DNA of 64,000 nucleotides from Polytrichum commune (lineage: Eukaryota; Streptophyta; Polytrichopsida; Polytrichales; Polytrichaceae): contig OX485803.1 in the NCBI GenBank assembly GCA_950295325.1, positions 8,744,001 to 8,808,000 of the forward strand, written 5' to 3'. Within the stretch, counting starts at the first letter, position 1; each line of letters starts with the position of its first letter. The notes beneath the pieces are model-generated. The model ran no database searches. It saw only the letters and a list, made by a program, of their open reading frames with translations, and was not told the DNA's origin. The translations under genes and the position numbers were made by a program. Positions 22,339-33,545 of this stretch are shown here, in pieces.

Positions 22339-22942
22339 GGGTGCAAGCACGGTAAAGCGTACATCTCTTGAACGTTGTACAAGTTTAAGTTTAAGTGATT
22401 TTAAGTTTTGTACTGAATTTGAATTTTGTGAAAAATTCGTAAACATTTAAACAACGTATTGATCTACAAAGTCAAGCAATTCATGTTGACAAAAACAATC
22501 TCAAAAAAAATTCTACATATTTCAGCAGATGGTGTAAGTGGTGATATTGAACAAGTAATCCTCAAATTTTTGTTTAAAACATCATAAAATTACATTGAAT
22601 TAAATATTTTCTACGATAATATTTTTTATCATGACTTCAAGTGTATAATGAATTCCAGGTTAATGAAAAAACAAATCAAGCTCAAAATAGTTGAGGTCGT
22701 GAAATCTACATCCAAAACCAGATCTATCCATTTGCTTTATGAGCATTACCTCTAATGATAGGTTTTGAAGATCTCTACTTGGTATTCTATAATTGAGTAC
22801 TTGACACAACAATAAAGGTCACCAAGAAAAGGTTTGATTTAAACAACATCTTGCTACTACTTCTAGGCATTTGACCCAAACAAAACTTTTGGTTTTAACA
22901 TACCAAAGCATTTTTTGGGTCCACTTTACCATGCTTGCACCC
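22339..22942. mobile_element. Inverted-repeat element with GGGTGCAAGCA ends
   Basis: GGGTGCAAGCACGGTAAAGC at the left and its inverted counterpart ending GCTTGCACCC at the right agree over about 20 bp with one or two mismatches. The 604 bp between them holds no transposase. Flanks are ...GGTT and AATT..., so a clean target duplication is not seen and class is unassigned. Confidence 0.4.
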
Positions 22943-24020
22943 AATTAGTTCAAAATGTAGTATGTAGCTCAAATACACATTTTTGTGCATGGAGAGGTTC
23001 ACTAGGGGCTTTCGGACACTTACAAGTTAAAAATAAAATGTAGAGCATAACTTAATTGATCCCATGCATATCATCTAAAGCTTTGTGGTGTCTAAGTAAC
23101 CACGCCCATTGTGAAGGTGAAACATAATTACTACTTCTATCACTTGATTTATTTTCTAAAGACAATTTTACGCTAGACACTATTTCACATACTCCAAATT
23201 AGTTTAGTGGAGTCTAGTTGGAATGAATTGGCCCTCAATCCTACACAGGGTTGTTTTCCCTAATGCCCCTTGATATGTGATGGATGGGTTCATGTAGACA
23301 CCATGAAGTTCCAAACACATGTATACGTATAATATCATGTCCTAGTTTAAACCGACTCCATTCCTATAATCCTATTGTTATGTATGTGTATTTTTGGTAC
23401 TACTTCAAGCTATAGTGTACATCAAATACAATATGTAATATTAGCTCAAGATGTATTACTACAAGTCACACTTTGACCCTAGTTTTTAGAGTGTATCCAA
23501 CTACACCATTTATGGTATTCAATGTCACTTACTATTTAAAGTTACACAATGTTATCATTTCTACTAATAACATACGTTTCTACCATGTGGAGTCGTTTGT
23601 GTTCTATGATGTCCAACCAACGTATTTGACCTTTGTTGGTAAAGTAAAAATAAAATAGAAATTATAGAAATATATTATAGCATAGCGTAACTCCAAATAT
23701 AAATTGACACAAAATACCATAGACAGTACTAGCTTCACAAGGACATTCAACTGTTTATGTAATGAAGGGGTTAAACATCTAAGAAATCCAGTCTAATCTT
23801 TTGTCATATATTTTTGATACGATCCACCTACACCATCACATGTTCAGCCAACGTTGTGAACCCAAATTGTCCAATTCATATTGTAAATTATTGTAGTTGT
23901 CCAAACGATTGCATGACATTACTCAACTCCTTGGTGGTGTGTATGTGGGACCATGTATCCAGCAAGCAAAATCCTCCTTCTCAATTGCAACTCCTTTCTT
24001 CATAAGAAGACCATCGTGCA
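22943..24020. other. AT-rich non-coding stretch
   Basis: About 23185-23250 carries a relic of the repeat at 50.5 kb (ACTCCAAATTAGTTTAGT...GAATTGGCCCTCAA). No gene is seen. Confidence 0.3.
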
Positions 24021-24651
24021 CTACTGTACCACCATAGTTGGTTCGTGCAAAAATTATTCCCAAATAAAAAACTTTTAAAAACTGGAAATTATGAACCCAA
24101 TCAAACGAAGAAGTGAAAATTTGTATTAGGAAAAAAACTAATTAATGGAAATTTTGGACTCTTCTAAGCTCTAACCACGTCAATGTGCCATAAAAGGTTG
24201 CATGCTAACGCGTTGATGGCTCGGCACCCTGCTCACTCAAAGTGGCAAACTCTCTTTCTATATCCATCTCCCTCTCCTCCTTGCCAATAGGGATAAAAGC
24301 AAAATCAACCCGTCGTTGTTCTCGTGCCATTTCTAGCACATATCAAAGTGCAAATACATACAAAAGACCTAACACTTACATTGTGCAAAGACAAACAAAA
24401 GCCACACTAAGTAAGGTGAAGGTGGATACTTAGGTTTAAGGCCAAGAAGCCGCCACGAATGAATGAGAACAAAACAATAACCTACGTCCATTACTACTGG
24501 ACTTTTACCAAAAAAATGAATTAATTTTTTTTAAATCATAGGACTGACGAAATTTCATAAATTTTATTTTCAGTTGACGAACCTTATTTTTCAAGAAATC
24601 AATAAAAATGTTCGTTTTGAGGTGCACGAACCAACTATGATGCTACGGTAG
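24021..24651. mobile_element. Inverted-repeat element with 29-bp ends
   Basis: CTACTGTACCACCATAGTTG and the following GTTCGTGCA at 24021-24049 match the inverse of 24623-24651 at about 26 of 29 positions. The 631 bp is AT-rich with no transposase. Target duplication is unclear, so superfamily is not assigned. Confidence 0.55.
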
Positions 24652-25280
24652 CTTCTTAGTAATGTTATGTGATGTCCATTGGGTAAATTTACATCATTCT
24701 AGAGTCAACGAAACTTTGACCATTCATAGAGCCAAAAGGGCAACACTTATGGGAGCACGTGCGCATGGGATGCTAACGCAAGGAGCAACCATTGCTCCCC
24801 GGGCATCGTATTTACAAGCACACCGGCCAAGGTCCCATGGATCCTCGATCGTTGGGGACAAAATGAAGACGGCATCGTCATTGGGCTGCAATTCTATGAG
24901 CCAAATATTTATTATGGACCAAGATGATGAGGACGAAAAGCCAACATGGACAATGGAGAACAAAACCCAAAACCAACACCACAATCATAAGGTGAGTAAT
25001 GTGCCTAGTTCGGCAACTGATCTTAAACGGACACCTATATCTTATCTTAGTGGTATTTCATATCCTACGAGAAGTGGGTGCAGAGAGAAAAACGCATGTT
25101 AAAGGCATGCTTCCCTTAGTCATAGGCACATGTTGTTGGCTTCAAGTTTATTATGGGATTAAAGTATATGCATCATAGGTATTAATGTCTATATCTACCG
25201 AGGTTCTAAAATGACAATCAAGAATTACAAATATTGTATCAATTGTCTTGTAGATGATATGTACATAATACATGATCTAT
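24652..25280. other. Non-coding stretch with one longer open frame
   Basis: A 146-codon frame at 24662-25102 is slightly GC-richer than its flanks and contains a DQDDEDEKP stretch, but I recognise nothing in it. Its 3' end runs into the dispersed repeat with ACGGACACC...CTACGAGAAGTGGGTGC, so it is probably not a gene. Confidence 0.25.
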
Positions 25281-25284
25281 AATA

Positions 25285-25640
25285 AGCATGCCTTTCATGG
25301 TTATTTTCCATAATTGGACAACCATATTTGAGTGGTTTGTGATTAGGTATGGATGTAAGAACGCACATAAAAAATGGATATGTTCAAAAGAGATTGGACT
25401 ATGTACTCAAAATATGATAACCAATTTAAGCTCAATAGTCAACGTAAGTTGTGAGAGGGGGGGAGGGGGGGGGGTTTATATGACTATTCTATCACATCAA
25501 CAATCTTCACTTTGACAATGAATGAGATATTCATGCGAAATCTTTAAAATTATGAGATAAATGCTTATGGACATTATTTGGAACTGGCAATCAACTCACA
25601 CTAATTATATGTTTTGCAACCTACAAGAAGTGGGTGCAGA
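25285..25640 (+). repeat. Dispersed repeat X copy
   Basis: Shares the order GAGTGGTTTGTG, GGATGTAAGAACGCACATAA, GAGATTGGACTATGTACTCA, AATAGTCAACGTAAG, ACTTTGACAATGA and GGAACTGGCAATCAAC with copies at 33.2, 43.7 and 45.2 kb. It includes a poly-G run near 25456-25474. Confidence 0.5.
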
Positions 25641-26195
25641 GCTTAAAACCACCATTTAACACCCACTTACCTTATGTACATTCCAAGGCTTTAGTTCCAC
25701 AAGGCTTCAAGACTGAGAGCTTGTTATAAGGTTGGGTCCATCTATATAAATGATGGAATTTGTTTCCGAGAAGCTAACGTAGGCTTATAAACGTATTTGC
25801 CTACACCAATGGACGGGGAGAAAGCGGCTGCTAGTTACAGATGAACTGGTTGAGTTTGAGAGATAATCAAATGAAGTTCAGGACTTCGGGATTATTACCC
25901 ATCATTTTAGAGGAATCTATAGAAGAATATACCCGGATTAAATAGAGAAAAAAACCGGAGGATGTCAACATGTAACCAGTTAGACTTGGAATCACTAGGA
26001 TCTCAACTGATTATGCCCAAAAATCTTCCCGGACACTAAAACCTATACAAACATGGTCATGTGTTAGATCTTGGATGTAGCTGAGACTCTTGTCATGGAC
26101 AGTTTCGGGTATTCCAAAAAGTCCAATTTTACTTGAATCTTTCTTTAAAACAACAACGATTCCAGTTTCATAATACCAAATTGTGAAGATAAGTA

Positions 26196-26502
26196 CACAA
26201 AATATGATATTTAGTGTTTGATACACTAAATACGAACACATACACTAAATATCAATAACCTTATGAAAGTAAGTAACATTAAATGTAAACTCAAAAGCTA
26301 AATATCAACTATGGTAATATGTGGAAGTTACATGTTTGAATTTAGTGTTAGTAAGGATATGAAAAAAATGATATAATAAGGGAGGTGGCAGTAGGGAAGG
26401 TAGCAGCACATTCATGTCTAAAAAGAATTAAAAATTAGTGATGAGCATGGTAGGGTGGTAACAACACTAAATATAATCAAACACTAAATATCCTATTTTG
26501 TG
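26196..26502. mobile_element. TA-flanked MITE with hairpin ends
   Basis: The left end CACAAAATATGATATTTAGT and the inverted right end CACAAAATAGGATATTTAGT share TTTGAT next. TA lies outside both ends (26194-26195, 26503-26504). CACTAAAT-type motifs recur inside. The ends relate to the larger family at 37641, 39927 and 54572. Confidence 0.6.
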
Positions 26503-27395
26503 TAGTATTCTAATTCTAAAGGATGGATATGTGTAATCCTGAAAAGAAAGCATAACATTACTTAGCAACTACATTATGGTCTTTTTTCAATGAAAGACTA
26601 TGAATTAAAAAGAATCTTATAGTTTACAATCACTTGTCAAAAAGTTTACAATATACAACATGAGTGTTTTTGTATAAATGGGGAATTCTAAACTTAAAAG
26701 AGAATTATGCTCACGTGATACATGGTCCGACATATTGCAGTCAAGGAGATGTGTAATGTTATGAGTTTGTGTGTATGTATGCATTGAACAAAAATAACAC
26801 ATTGAGGCTTCCAGGTTGCATTCGTTTAAACTTTGACCAATTTCACAACAAAGTGAGTCCAAAACTCCATTTCAAAAAAAAATCAATGTGTTGCCCTTTT
26901 CATAACCTTATCCAGCTGTTATCAACCGTTTCATTCTAATAATATTAGTACATTGTTTCACCCCAAGTTTTTTTTTACCTCAATTTGCCAATGCAATGCT
27001 CTGTTATGAGAATAAATAGAGGACAACATTGAATATAACTTGGCTTATCCCTAGCCCTACCCAACATATAGACTTAGCTGAATAATGTTATGTTCTCTTG
27101 CCAAGGAATAATGCTCGTATTATTGAAATATTGTTTATAAGACATGAATATGTGTTACTTAGTAGTAGATAACATCTCCATCTTTAAGATAAGCTATAAT
27201 ATTATACTTGATTATTATTAAATCACAAAAGAGAGTGCACAACACTATAATTACTGCTATATTATCAAGCTCATAATTACTTCACACTATTTGCACTCTG
27301 CAAACCTGGTAATTCTATATAAGAATACCAATATGGACAGAATTTTGTAGAGCACCCGTACTTGATCAGCTTCAATCAGTATTGGAATTCATTTA
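26503..27395. other. AT-rich non-coding stretch
   Basis: No gene or bounded element was seen. Confidence 0.3.
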
Positions 27396-27399
27396 GTGA

Positions 27400-28255
27400 T
27401 GCAACATAGTGCTTCTAACTTTTGCATATGGTACTAAATTTTGGAAAGATGACTTGAAAAACTTTCGTTGGAAGGTTTTTGAGAAGGGCATGAGATGCAT
27501 AAGATGTCTCACCTCAAAGTACGTTCTTCGACAACCTATCATATTTTGTTCATCGAATTTGGATAACTCTCCCCGTAATTATATTTTGTTAAGCTCATCA
27601 TGGGATTTAAACAACGGCTTGCTCATCCATCCTCTTCTTGGTTTGTTAGTCAAGCAGCCTCACTAACCCAACACCTGATGGAACAAGGCTTTAATACTTG
27701 GTGCAAATCAATAACCATGTGGAAGGCATCATGGGGTTTATCTCGTTGGGAAACCCATGACAACTCAAGAACATCAAAAATCGCATTAGATGATATCAAG
27801 GAGGCTTTTCTTGCTAAAGAGTGGAATTCTTTCCATCTCTTAGGGAAGAAACTAGATTATCTCCACCTCAAGGATCTCCTCAAATATGAATGTGAATTGC
27901 ACTTGAAGCAACCATTGGCATTAACACAACGTAAGACCATCGTTGCTTACCGCACCGTGAAACACAAACTTGCATTTGCTAGTGGATAGTGATTGACTAT
28001 CCCTAATTCTAGAGATAATAGACTATGCCACTTTTGCTCTTACAATGCAGTTGAAAGCAAAGCACACTTTGTGTTGGAGTGTCTCCTACATAATACCATT
28101 AGAGATAAATTTTCATTAATATTTGAGAAAGTATTATAAGGGAGCCTCAAGTCTTATTTTCAACCGAATCACCAAGTTGACATTAGTCTCTATCTCACAA
28201 AGGCTACCGCACTCTGCCACTTCAAAGAATTAGTTGATTTGAAACCATCATGATG
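27400..28255 (+). mobile_element. LINE 3' end: decayed reverse transcriptase C-terminus
   Basis: Starting near 27405, LLTFAYGTKFWKDDLKNFRW matches the thumb-proximal ...PTFTYGINIWGGDLKN... of the related minus-strand copy at 42.3 kb, a pattern typical of non-LTR reverse transcriptases. After a frameshift near 27600 a 129-codon frame follows (ASWGLSRWETHD, AFLAKEWNSFHLLGKKLDYL, YRTVKHKL). Beyond a stop come the Cys-rich segment CHFCSYNAVESKAHFVLEC (about 28020-28085) and a tail ending in ELVDLKPS-stop. Several stops and a frameshift mean it is dead. It appears 5'-truncated, as LINEs usually are. Confidence 0.7.
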
Positions 28256-29519
28256 TGTTTTCAGACCCATTCGTCTTTTAGCTTCCTAGACTCTAAAATC
28301 GCTTACATTTTACTGTCAAAATGGAAAGGACTTCAAAATAGAGAAGTAAGGTAGAGGGTGCTTAAACCAATACTTTAAGCTATTGCACAAACGTATGGCT
28401 ACACAATTGATATATATATATATATATTCATATTAGCCTTTGTTCTAAACATAGGTATAAAGAAAGAAAAACTATTTCTAGCCTCAATTAGATACTTGAT
28501 GAATATTCAAAGTCAAAACCACTAGCTTCCTTTAACCAATATATAGGCCCCGTGTATGACGGCCTTGGATATGATGAGGACCCCCACCTTCATTGCCTAG
28601 AACCAACACAACGTAGTTGGGTACTAGACCCAAGCTAGATCAAAGACCAACTAGTAACAGTACGCAAAGCCACATGGCCACCTCCATAGTTCACTTGCAA
28701 AACCATCACCTTGCATCATGGGTACCAACCCCCTATGTGCTTTGTGGGCCTACCTCCGTGACTTTGTGAATAGAATGGCAATAACCCCTCCCCCCTGCAA
28801 TGTATAGAGTGGCTAGAACATGCATTGACAAGCCACCCTAAACCCACCTTGAACCAACCCAAGATAAAGTGGAGGTCATTATGAGGTGGCGTCACTAGTG
28901 GCACCTAAAAGCCTCACTCCGTGGGCTCATACACTCATACACCATGGGGAACACTTCAAGACAGTAGAATGTTGGTGATTGGGAGACGTTTACAGGTGTC
29001 GGTTTTGGGTGGGGTGTTGGTTTTAGCACCCTCTACCTTACGTAAGAGAAAATAATGGTTGTGGCAATTGCAATCGGGTACGTGTAGACATTGTGATGTG
29101 AGGTGTTTAAATACTATGTTGATCTCTTCGGCCTAAGATGTGGTCTTGCTTTATAAGAGCAAAAGAGTTGATGGCAGTGACCGGTTTGAGGCTTTAGTGG
29201 AGGAAACTCTACTAATGACATGCTTTTTCTTAGGAGTTGGAAAAGTCCCCTATGACCAATTATTATTGTCATGCATGAGAATAATGGGTTCCTAACATCC
29301 TACCCCACAAAACGTACGCACAGTTACTACAGACTTTTAGAGCCTCAAGGCCTTTTCATATATTTCACATTGACCAAAAAGTGAAGATTTAAGGTCAAAA
29401 AGAGAAGTCTTTGTTGGTTGTGAATTGTAGGTTGCATCCACAGACACGGTGCTTTCATGTGCATTTCACAATACTTACTCCTACGTGTTTACTATTTTCT
29501 TACACCCAAAACGTGTATC
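28256..29519. other. Non-coding stretch
   Basis: Contains a (TA)n run near 28410-28427. The stretch 28550-29040 is GC-richer than its surroundings but has no recognisable gene. Confidence 0.3.
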
Positions 29520-29522
29520 TTA

Positions 29523-29700
29523 GGGCCACTTCACACACGAGCCAAGAGCCATGACCATGAAATTGTGAGAGCCCAAAAGAAAAGTGTCCAAAGGCCGTCC
29601 CAACACACCTCCAAAATCATGTAGTGTGGTCACGGACCCTCAAGTGTAATGTGAACCATATGTGACCGGGCCCTCGACCAAATGCTATTTCAATGCATGG
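29523..29700. mobile_element. Truncated Harbinger-like MITE (GGGCCACTTC family)
   Basis: Begins after TTA with GGGCCACTTCACACACGAGC and aligns in reverse with the right half of the 484-497 bp copies at 40014 and 62922 (GTCACGGACCCTCAAGTGTA, TCGACCAAATGCTATTTCAATG). The other end is absent. Confidence 0.65.
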
Positions 29701-30336
29701 CCGTGCTAACGAGAGTGATTTATGTTGTAGTTGTAGGTATAGAGAATATTATGGAGTGAAAAATATAACAATCAAATTTATAAAAAGGGTTGTATTAAGA
29801 AAAGTAACACAAAAAACTTTGATTGTATGGCTTATCTAAAAAAAATTGCAAACAAAATGGAAACAAAAAATCCACCCAAGGACAATGACCTACAATGTCG
29901 AGATGGATTGCACATGTCCATGTTCCAACCATGTGGAGTGTGTGAAATTGAATGCAAAGATTTTTTTGATGGACTTTAATTGATTAGTATTTGTTGTTGG
30001 CTACCTTATACTACTTTAGTGCAATTGTTCTTGGATTACTCGAGTTCTCGGAAAAACACAAACTACAGTTTTTGGATTTTTTTTTTTCCTTTGATTGAAA
30101 TTGTCTGTTCAGATCACTTTCCGAAACCTAAGATTGGCATAGACTAAACATATAGTATATGTAAAATATACTTATATTTTTTGAAATATATGTGAGACTT
30201 GAGTGCATTGATTCTAAATATAATTGTATACATATAATTCAAGAATTACTCATATATATTTCAAGAGTTTCTGTTGCATTGTTGGATTTATAGTGGGCTT
30301 TGAGTGGGGTTGTGATCTAAAAACACACGAATTTCC

Positions 30337-30500
30337 AAACCTTGAGTTCATACAGTTTGCCCTCTATATTTGTTACCTCTACAAATGCTAAAATTTTAAG
30401 ATTGGGGGCAAATACAAACCCCTTATTACGAATTTTAACACTTATAGAGTGTAACAAATTTAGAGGGCATATTGTAAAGTGTTAACTTCAACTCAAGTTT
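30337..30500. repeat. Foldback hairpin of about 165 bp
   Basis: GCCCTCTATATTTGTTACCTC at 30359 pairs with the inverse of 30430-30468 (ending AATTTAGAGGGC) over about 40 bp. Similarity extends outward through CCTTGAGTT and its inverse. The spacer is about 25 nt. It is a short MITE or hairpin, with no clean target duplication. Confidence 0.55.
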
Positions 30501-30904
30501 AGCAAGTATAATGACAATTTTGTTTGTTTTTGCTTCCCAAGTAGCACCCATTACTAATTTTCAGAACGGGTTCCACATTTTATGAATTTCCATTCAAGCC
30601 CTTTACCCCCGAGAATGCACGTGTAGAGCTCCTTGTTAAATACACGCTAATTAGTAGGGTCACGGTACACTATTGGCAAACAATCTAGAGAAGGTGTCAA
30701 TAGACATAGTAACATCACATCCGTTGATCATCAACATGACATTATTTGTCAACATAAGTGGGTTTTTTAAGTGCAAACAACTATGTTTAACCTAGCAAAC
30801 ACCTTCGTAACATGATTAGTGACACAAATACAATTAAGAACACCAATGTAGTCACAAGCTTGCAATTGAACCATGTGGCGAAGAAACAAACAAATAAATA
30901 ACCA

Positions 30905-31113
30905 ACATCGAGCAATCCGATGTGGATTTGAGCCCGTTGACCCTACCCTGCTCAAGAATCCTTTTGGTGCAAGGTGGGGTTTACTGCCTACCATGCGGTG
31001 GGTGGGCTCTTGGCTTCCTACTTACCTAGTTAGTTTTTCCCGTCACGTAGAGAGAAAATTTCACAGCGGGAATCAAACCGCCAACCACTCCAACCTCTCC
31101 ACTATCACCCGGT
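30905..31113 (-). mobile_element. tRNA-derived SINE-like sequence
   Basis: Read on the minus strand, the 5' end GTGATAGTGGAGAGG fits an RNA polymerase III box A, and GGTTTGATTCCCG about 30 nt later fits box B inside a GCGG/CCGC T-stem. No full cloverleaf forms. Downstream non-tRNA sequence (AGCCCACCCACCGCATGG...) would be the SINE body. Boundaries are approximate, and no second copy of this body was identified. Confidence 0.4.
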
Positions 31114-31173
31114 AGTTTAGGGTCATCTCCGACCGACCAAGGAACAATTACTTTATTATGACATGAATCTCTT

Positions 31174-31210
31174 GTCGTTGTTCTTGTTGTTCTTGTTGTT
31201 CTTGTTTTGT
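31174..31210. repeat. Microsatellite cluster
   Basis: GTTCTT-type tandem units. Nearby are (TTTC)n at 31358-31378 and just over four units of the 7-mer ACTTGTA at 31788-31819. Confidence 0.7.
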
Positions 31211-31837
31211 TTTTCTTTTGTTCAAAATTCTTGGCTTGGGCAAGAGGCGCTCATGCTAATGAATGAAGATGATATTCAATTGGGACCGAAACAAATATAA
31301 AGAAGCAAGCTCTTGTACTTCTCCTCTACGTTACTCATACATGCGAGTGGTGCCGTGCTTTCTTTCTTTCTTTCTTTCGTTCTGCCGGTGGCAGTTACTT
31401 ACCACCGGCCACCACCACACGGGAAGAGGGGTGGGAAAGGCATTCATAAGTTAGCATGGAGGGCCGCTAGTACACCGTTTAGGGCATTTAGTGTAGCAAA
31501 CACTATTTGCGAGGGCCTAAGCTAGATAGCCTAGAGGTCTCAAAGTGTCACGTCCGCTGATTGTCGATTCGATACGATATTATTCGTCAACATAATTAAC
31601 TTTTTGAAGTGAAACAATATGTGCATCGTGACATTGAACATAGCACAGTGGGATACTTGAGTTGATAGTTTTGCGTTTTAGTATGGATGGGGTAGATACG
31701 ATTGTGTATACTAATGGCAAGTGTCATGTGTTTATAATTTGAGTATGCAAGAAGAAGATATTCTAAATACCATAAACGGTGTAGTACTACTTGTAACTTG
31801 TAACTTGTAACTTGTAACTACATAAGTTGGAGACTTA

Positions 31838-31960
31838 GGATTACTTTTCATGTAGATTGCTTCGCCCCACCAAGCTCTAGTGGAAACATAGATTCCACTT
31901 AGTGGCATCTAAATTTCCACTAGAATTTGGTGGACGAAACGGCCTGCATGAAACTAACCC
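31838..31960. mobile_element. 123-bp hairpin MITE, TTA target duplication
   Basis: Almost the whole element is an inverted repeat: GGATTACTTTTCATGTAG... to CTAGTGGAAAC pairs with ATTTCCACTAG... to CATGAAACTAACCC, leaving about 20 nt of loop. TTA flanks both ends (31835-31837, 31961-31963). This fits a Tourist-type (PIF/Harbinger) MITE. Its end (CGGCCTGCATGAAACTAACC) resembles the right end of the element at 47537-47944 (CGGCCTACATGGAAACTGACC). Confidence 0.7.
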
Positions 31961-32440
31961 TTAGAAGTCGTGAAACGTGAAACCTTACTTTAAGCACCCA
32001 TGAAAAAAAATTACCAAAATCAGTCCTAACCTAATCAAAATTATGGCACTTGTATAGGTTCCCGATGGAGTCCGGATCGGTCATGGATGCCTCTACTCTA
32101 TATGGGCAATTGCCAGAGCCTAGGGTAGCCATGTTTCCCTCCAAAATCCTCTAGAAATGATCACTTGTCCCACGTCAAGGACGGAAGAAATGGCTAGTCA
32201 CTTGTGACCACCGCGACTTCAATGCTAAGTTCACTCGCCTTCCTCTACCTCACCTAAGGTATGTGGGTGTTGTTTAGTTTGTTTTTTCATGTTGTCCAAC
32301 TCGTACCCATTAGATTACACCACGGAACTTGTCTTCCCTTAGTAAACCCATGATTGAAGCATCGACAAAAACCGGATTGAAAAACGGACCTCTCTTTGGT
32401 TTACTCTTATGACGATCGGAAGTCCAGGTTTGTCAAATTC

Positions 32441-32887
32441 TTAATTGATATATAGGTCCTCCCAATTGTATTCATTGTGGAGTGTGGAGTAGTAAATACA
32501 ATTTGAAGACGTGGTTTAATTTTCTTTTAAACATGTGTCTTTATGGTGTTTGTTCTCTGATCCACACTGAACCACACGCCGATCATATATAGAGATTTGC
32601 TCAAGAAGAGGAACCACGTAACACCCGCATACAGAGATGTGTGCCTTATGTGGTCATTCTTCTTAATTGATACATAGGTCCTCCCAATTGTATTCACTAT
32701 GGAGTGTAGAGTAAAAAATACAGTTTGAAGACGTGGTTCGATTTCTTTCAAACATGTGTCTTTATGGCGTTTGTTCTTTGATGCTCACTGAACCGCACGC
32801 CAATCATATATAGGGGTTTGCTTAAGAAGAGAAACCAAGTAACACCCACATACCTTAAGAGATGTGGGCCTTATGTGGTCATTCTTC
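32441..32887 (+). repeat. Tandem duplication, 222-225 bp unit
   Basis: Two consecutive units begin TTAATTGATATATAGGTCCT and TTAATTGATACATAGGTCCT, and each ends GTGGTCATTCTTC. A third start (TTAATTGGACGC) follows at 32888. Part of the unit (AAACATGTGTCTTTATGGTG...GATCCACACTGAACCACAC) also occurs dispersed at about 46790 and 52160. Roughly 85-90% identity by eye. Confidence 0.85.
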
Positions 32888-33164
32888 TTAATTGGACGCA
32901 TGAAGTGGAGGGTGCTAAAATTGTCACTTTAAAAAACATGAGTGTGTTTCCTATTATATTGGTAGTCTCTTGCATGTTTATCGTTAGCAATTGAAAGGGG
33001 ATTCCCACGCACCAAAATATGCTAGAATTCGACTATGTGTGCCAAAGGTATAAAGGTCCGCAATTTTCTTGGTAGATGACCCCAAAACCAACACGACAAC
33101 TCGTTGTGTAAGGTCGTGGACATTCCTAATTTCGAAACGGACTTTCAGTGCAAGATTTGAGGTT

Positions 33165-33545
33165 GTTCGTTTTCGCACCCCCTATCTTAACGCATACATA
33201 CACGCCTTACGTGAACACCGTCAATATATAATTGAGTGGTATATGCCAAGGGTTGTAGGTAAGAACATACGCTAAAAAGACACTTGTTACAAACGAAATT
33301 GGACTATGTGTTCGAAATCATTAGGGCAACATTCTAGCTACAATAGGTAAATCAAACACTACACTTGTTAATCAAGAAAGACCTATGTGAAGATCGCTCA
33401 CAGAGAGAGATTTGTTTCCGCACTTTGACCACTCATAACTTCTGCATCTCAACTCCGATTTCCACACTTGGAACAACAATCTTCGTGATTCACAATCACT
33501 AACCGGATGAGACAATTTGTAATCCCAATCCATCCATCCAGCCAA
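33165..33545 (+). repeat. Dispersed repeat X copy
   Basis: TTGAGTGGTATATGCCAAGG, TAAGAACATACGCTAAAAAG, GAAATTGGACTATGTGTTCG, then TTTGACCACTCATAACTTCT, CAATCTTCGTGATTCACAAT and ACTAACCGGATGAGACAATT. This looks like the fullest copy in the window. A TC repeat follows at 33568-33588. Confidence 0.5.

Noticed and set aside
29720-30320. AT-rich block with T-rich runs resembling an origin or matrix attachment region
   Set aside because: Composition alone is not evidence, and the whole window is AT-rich.
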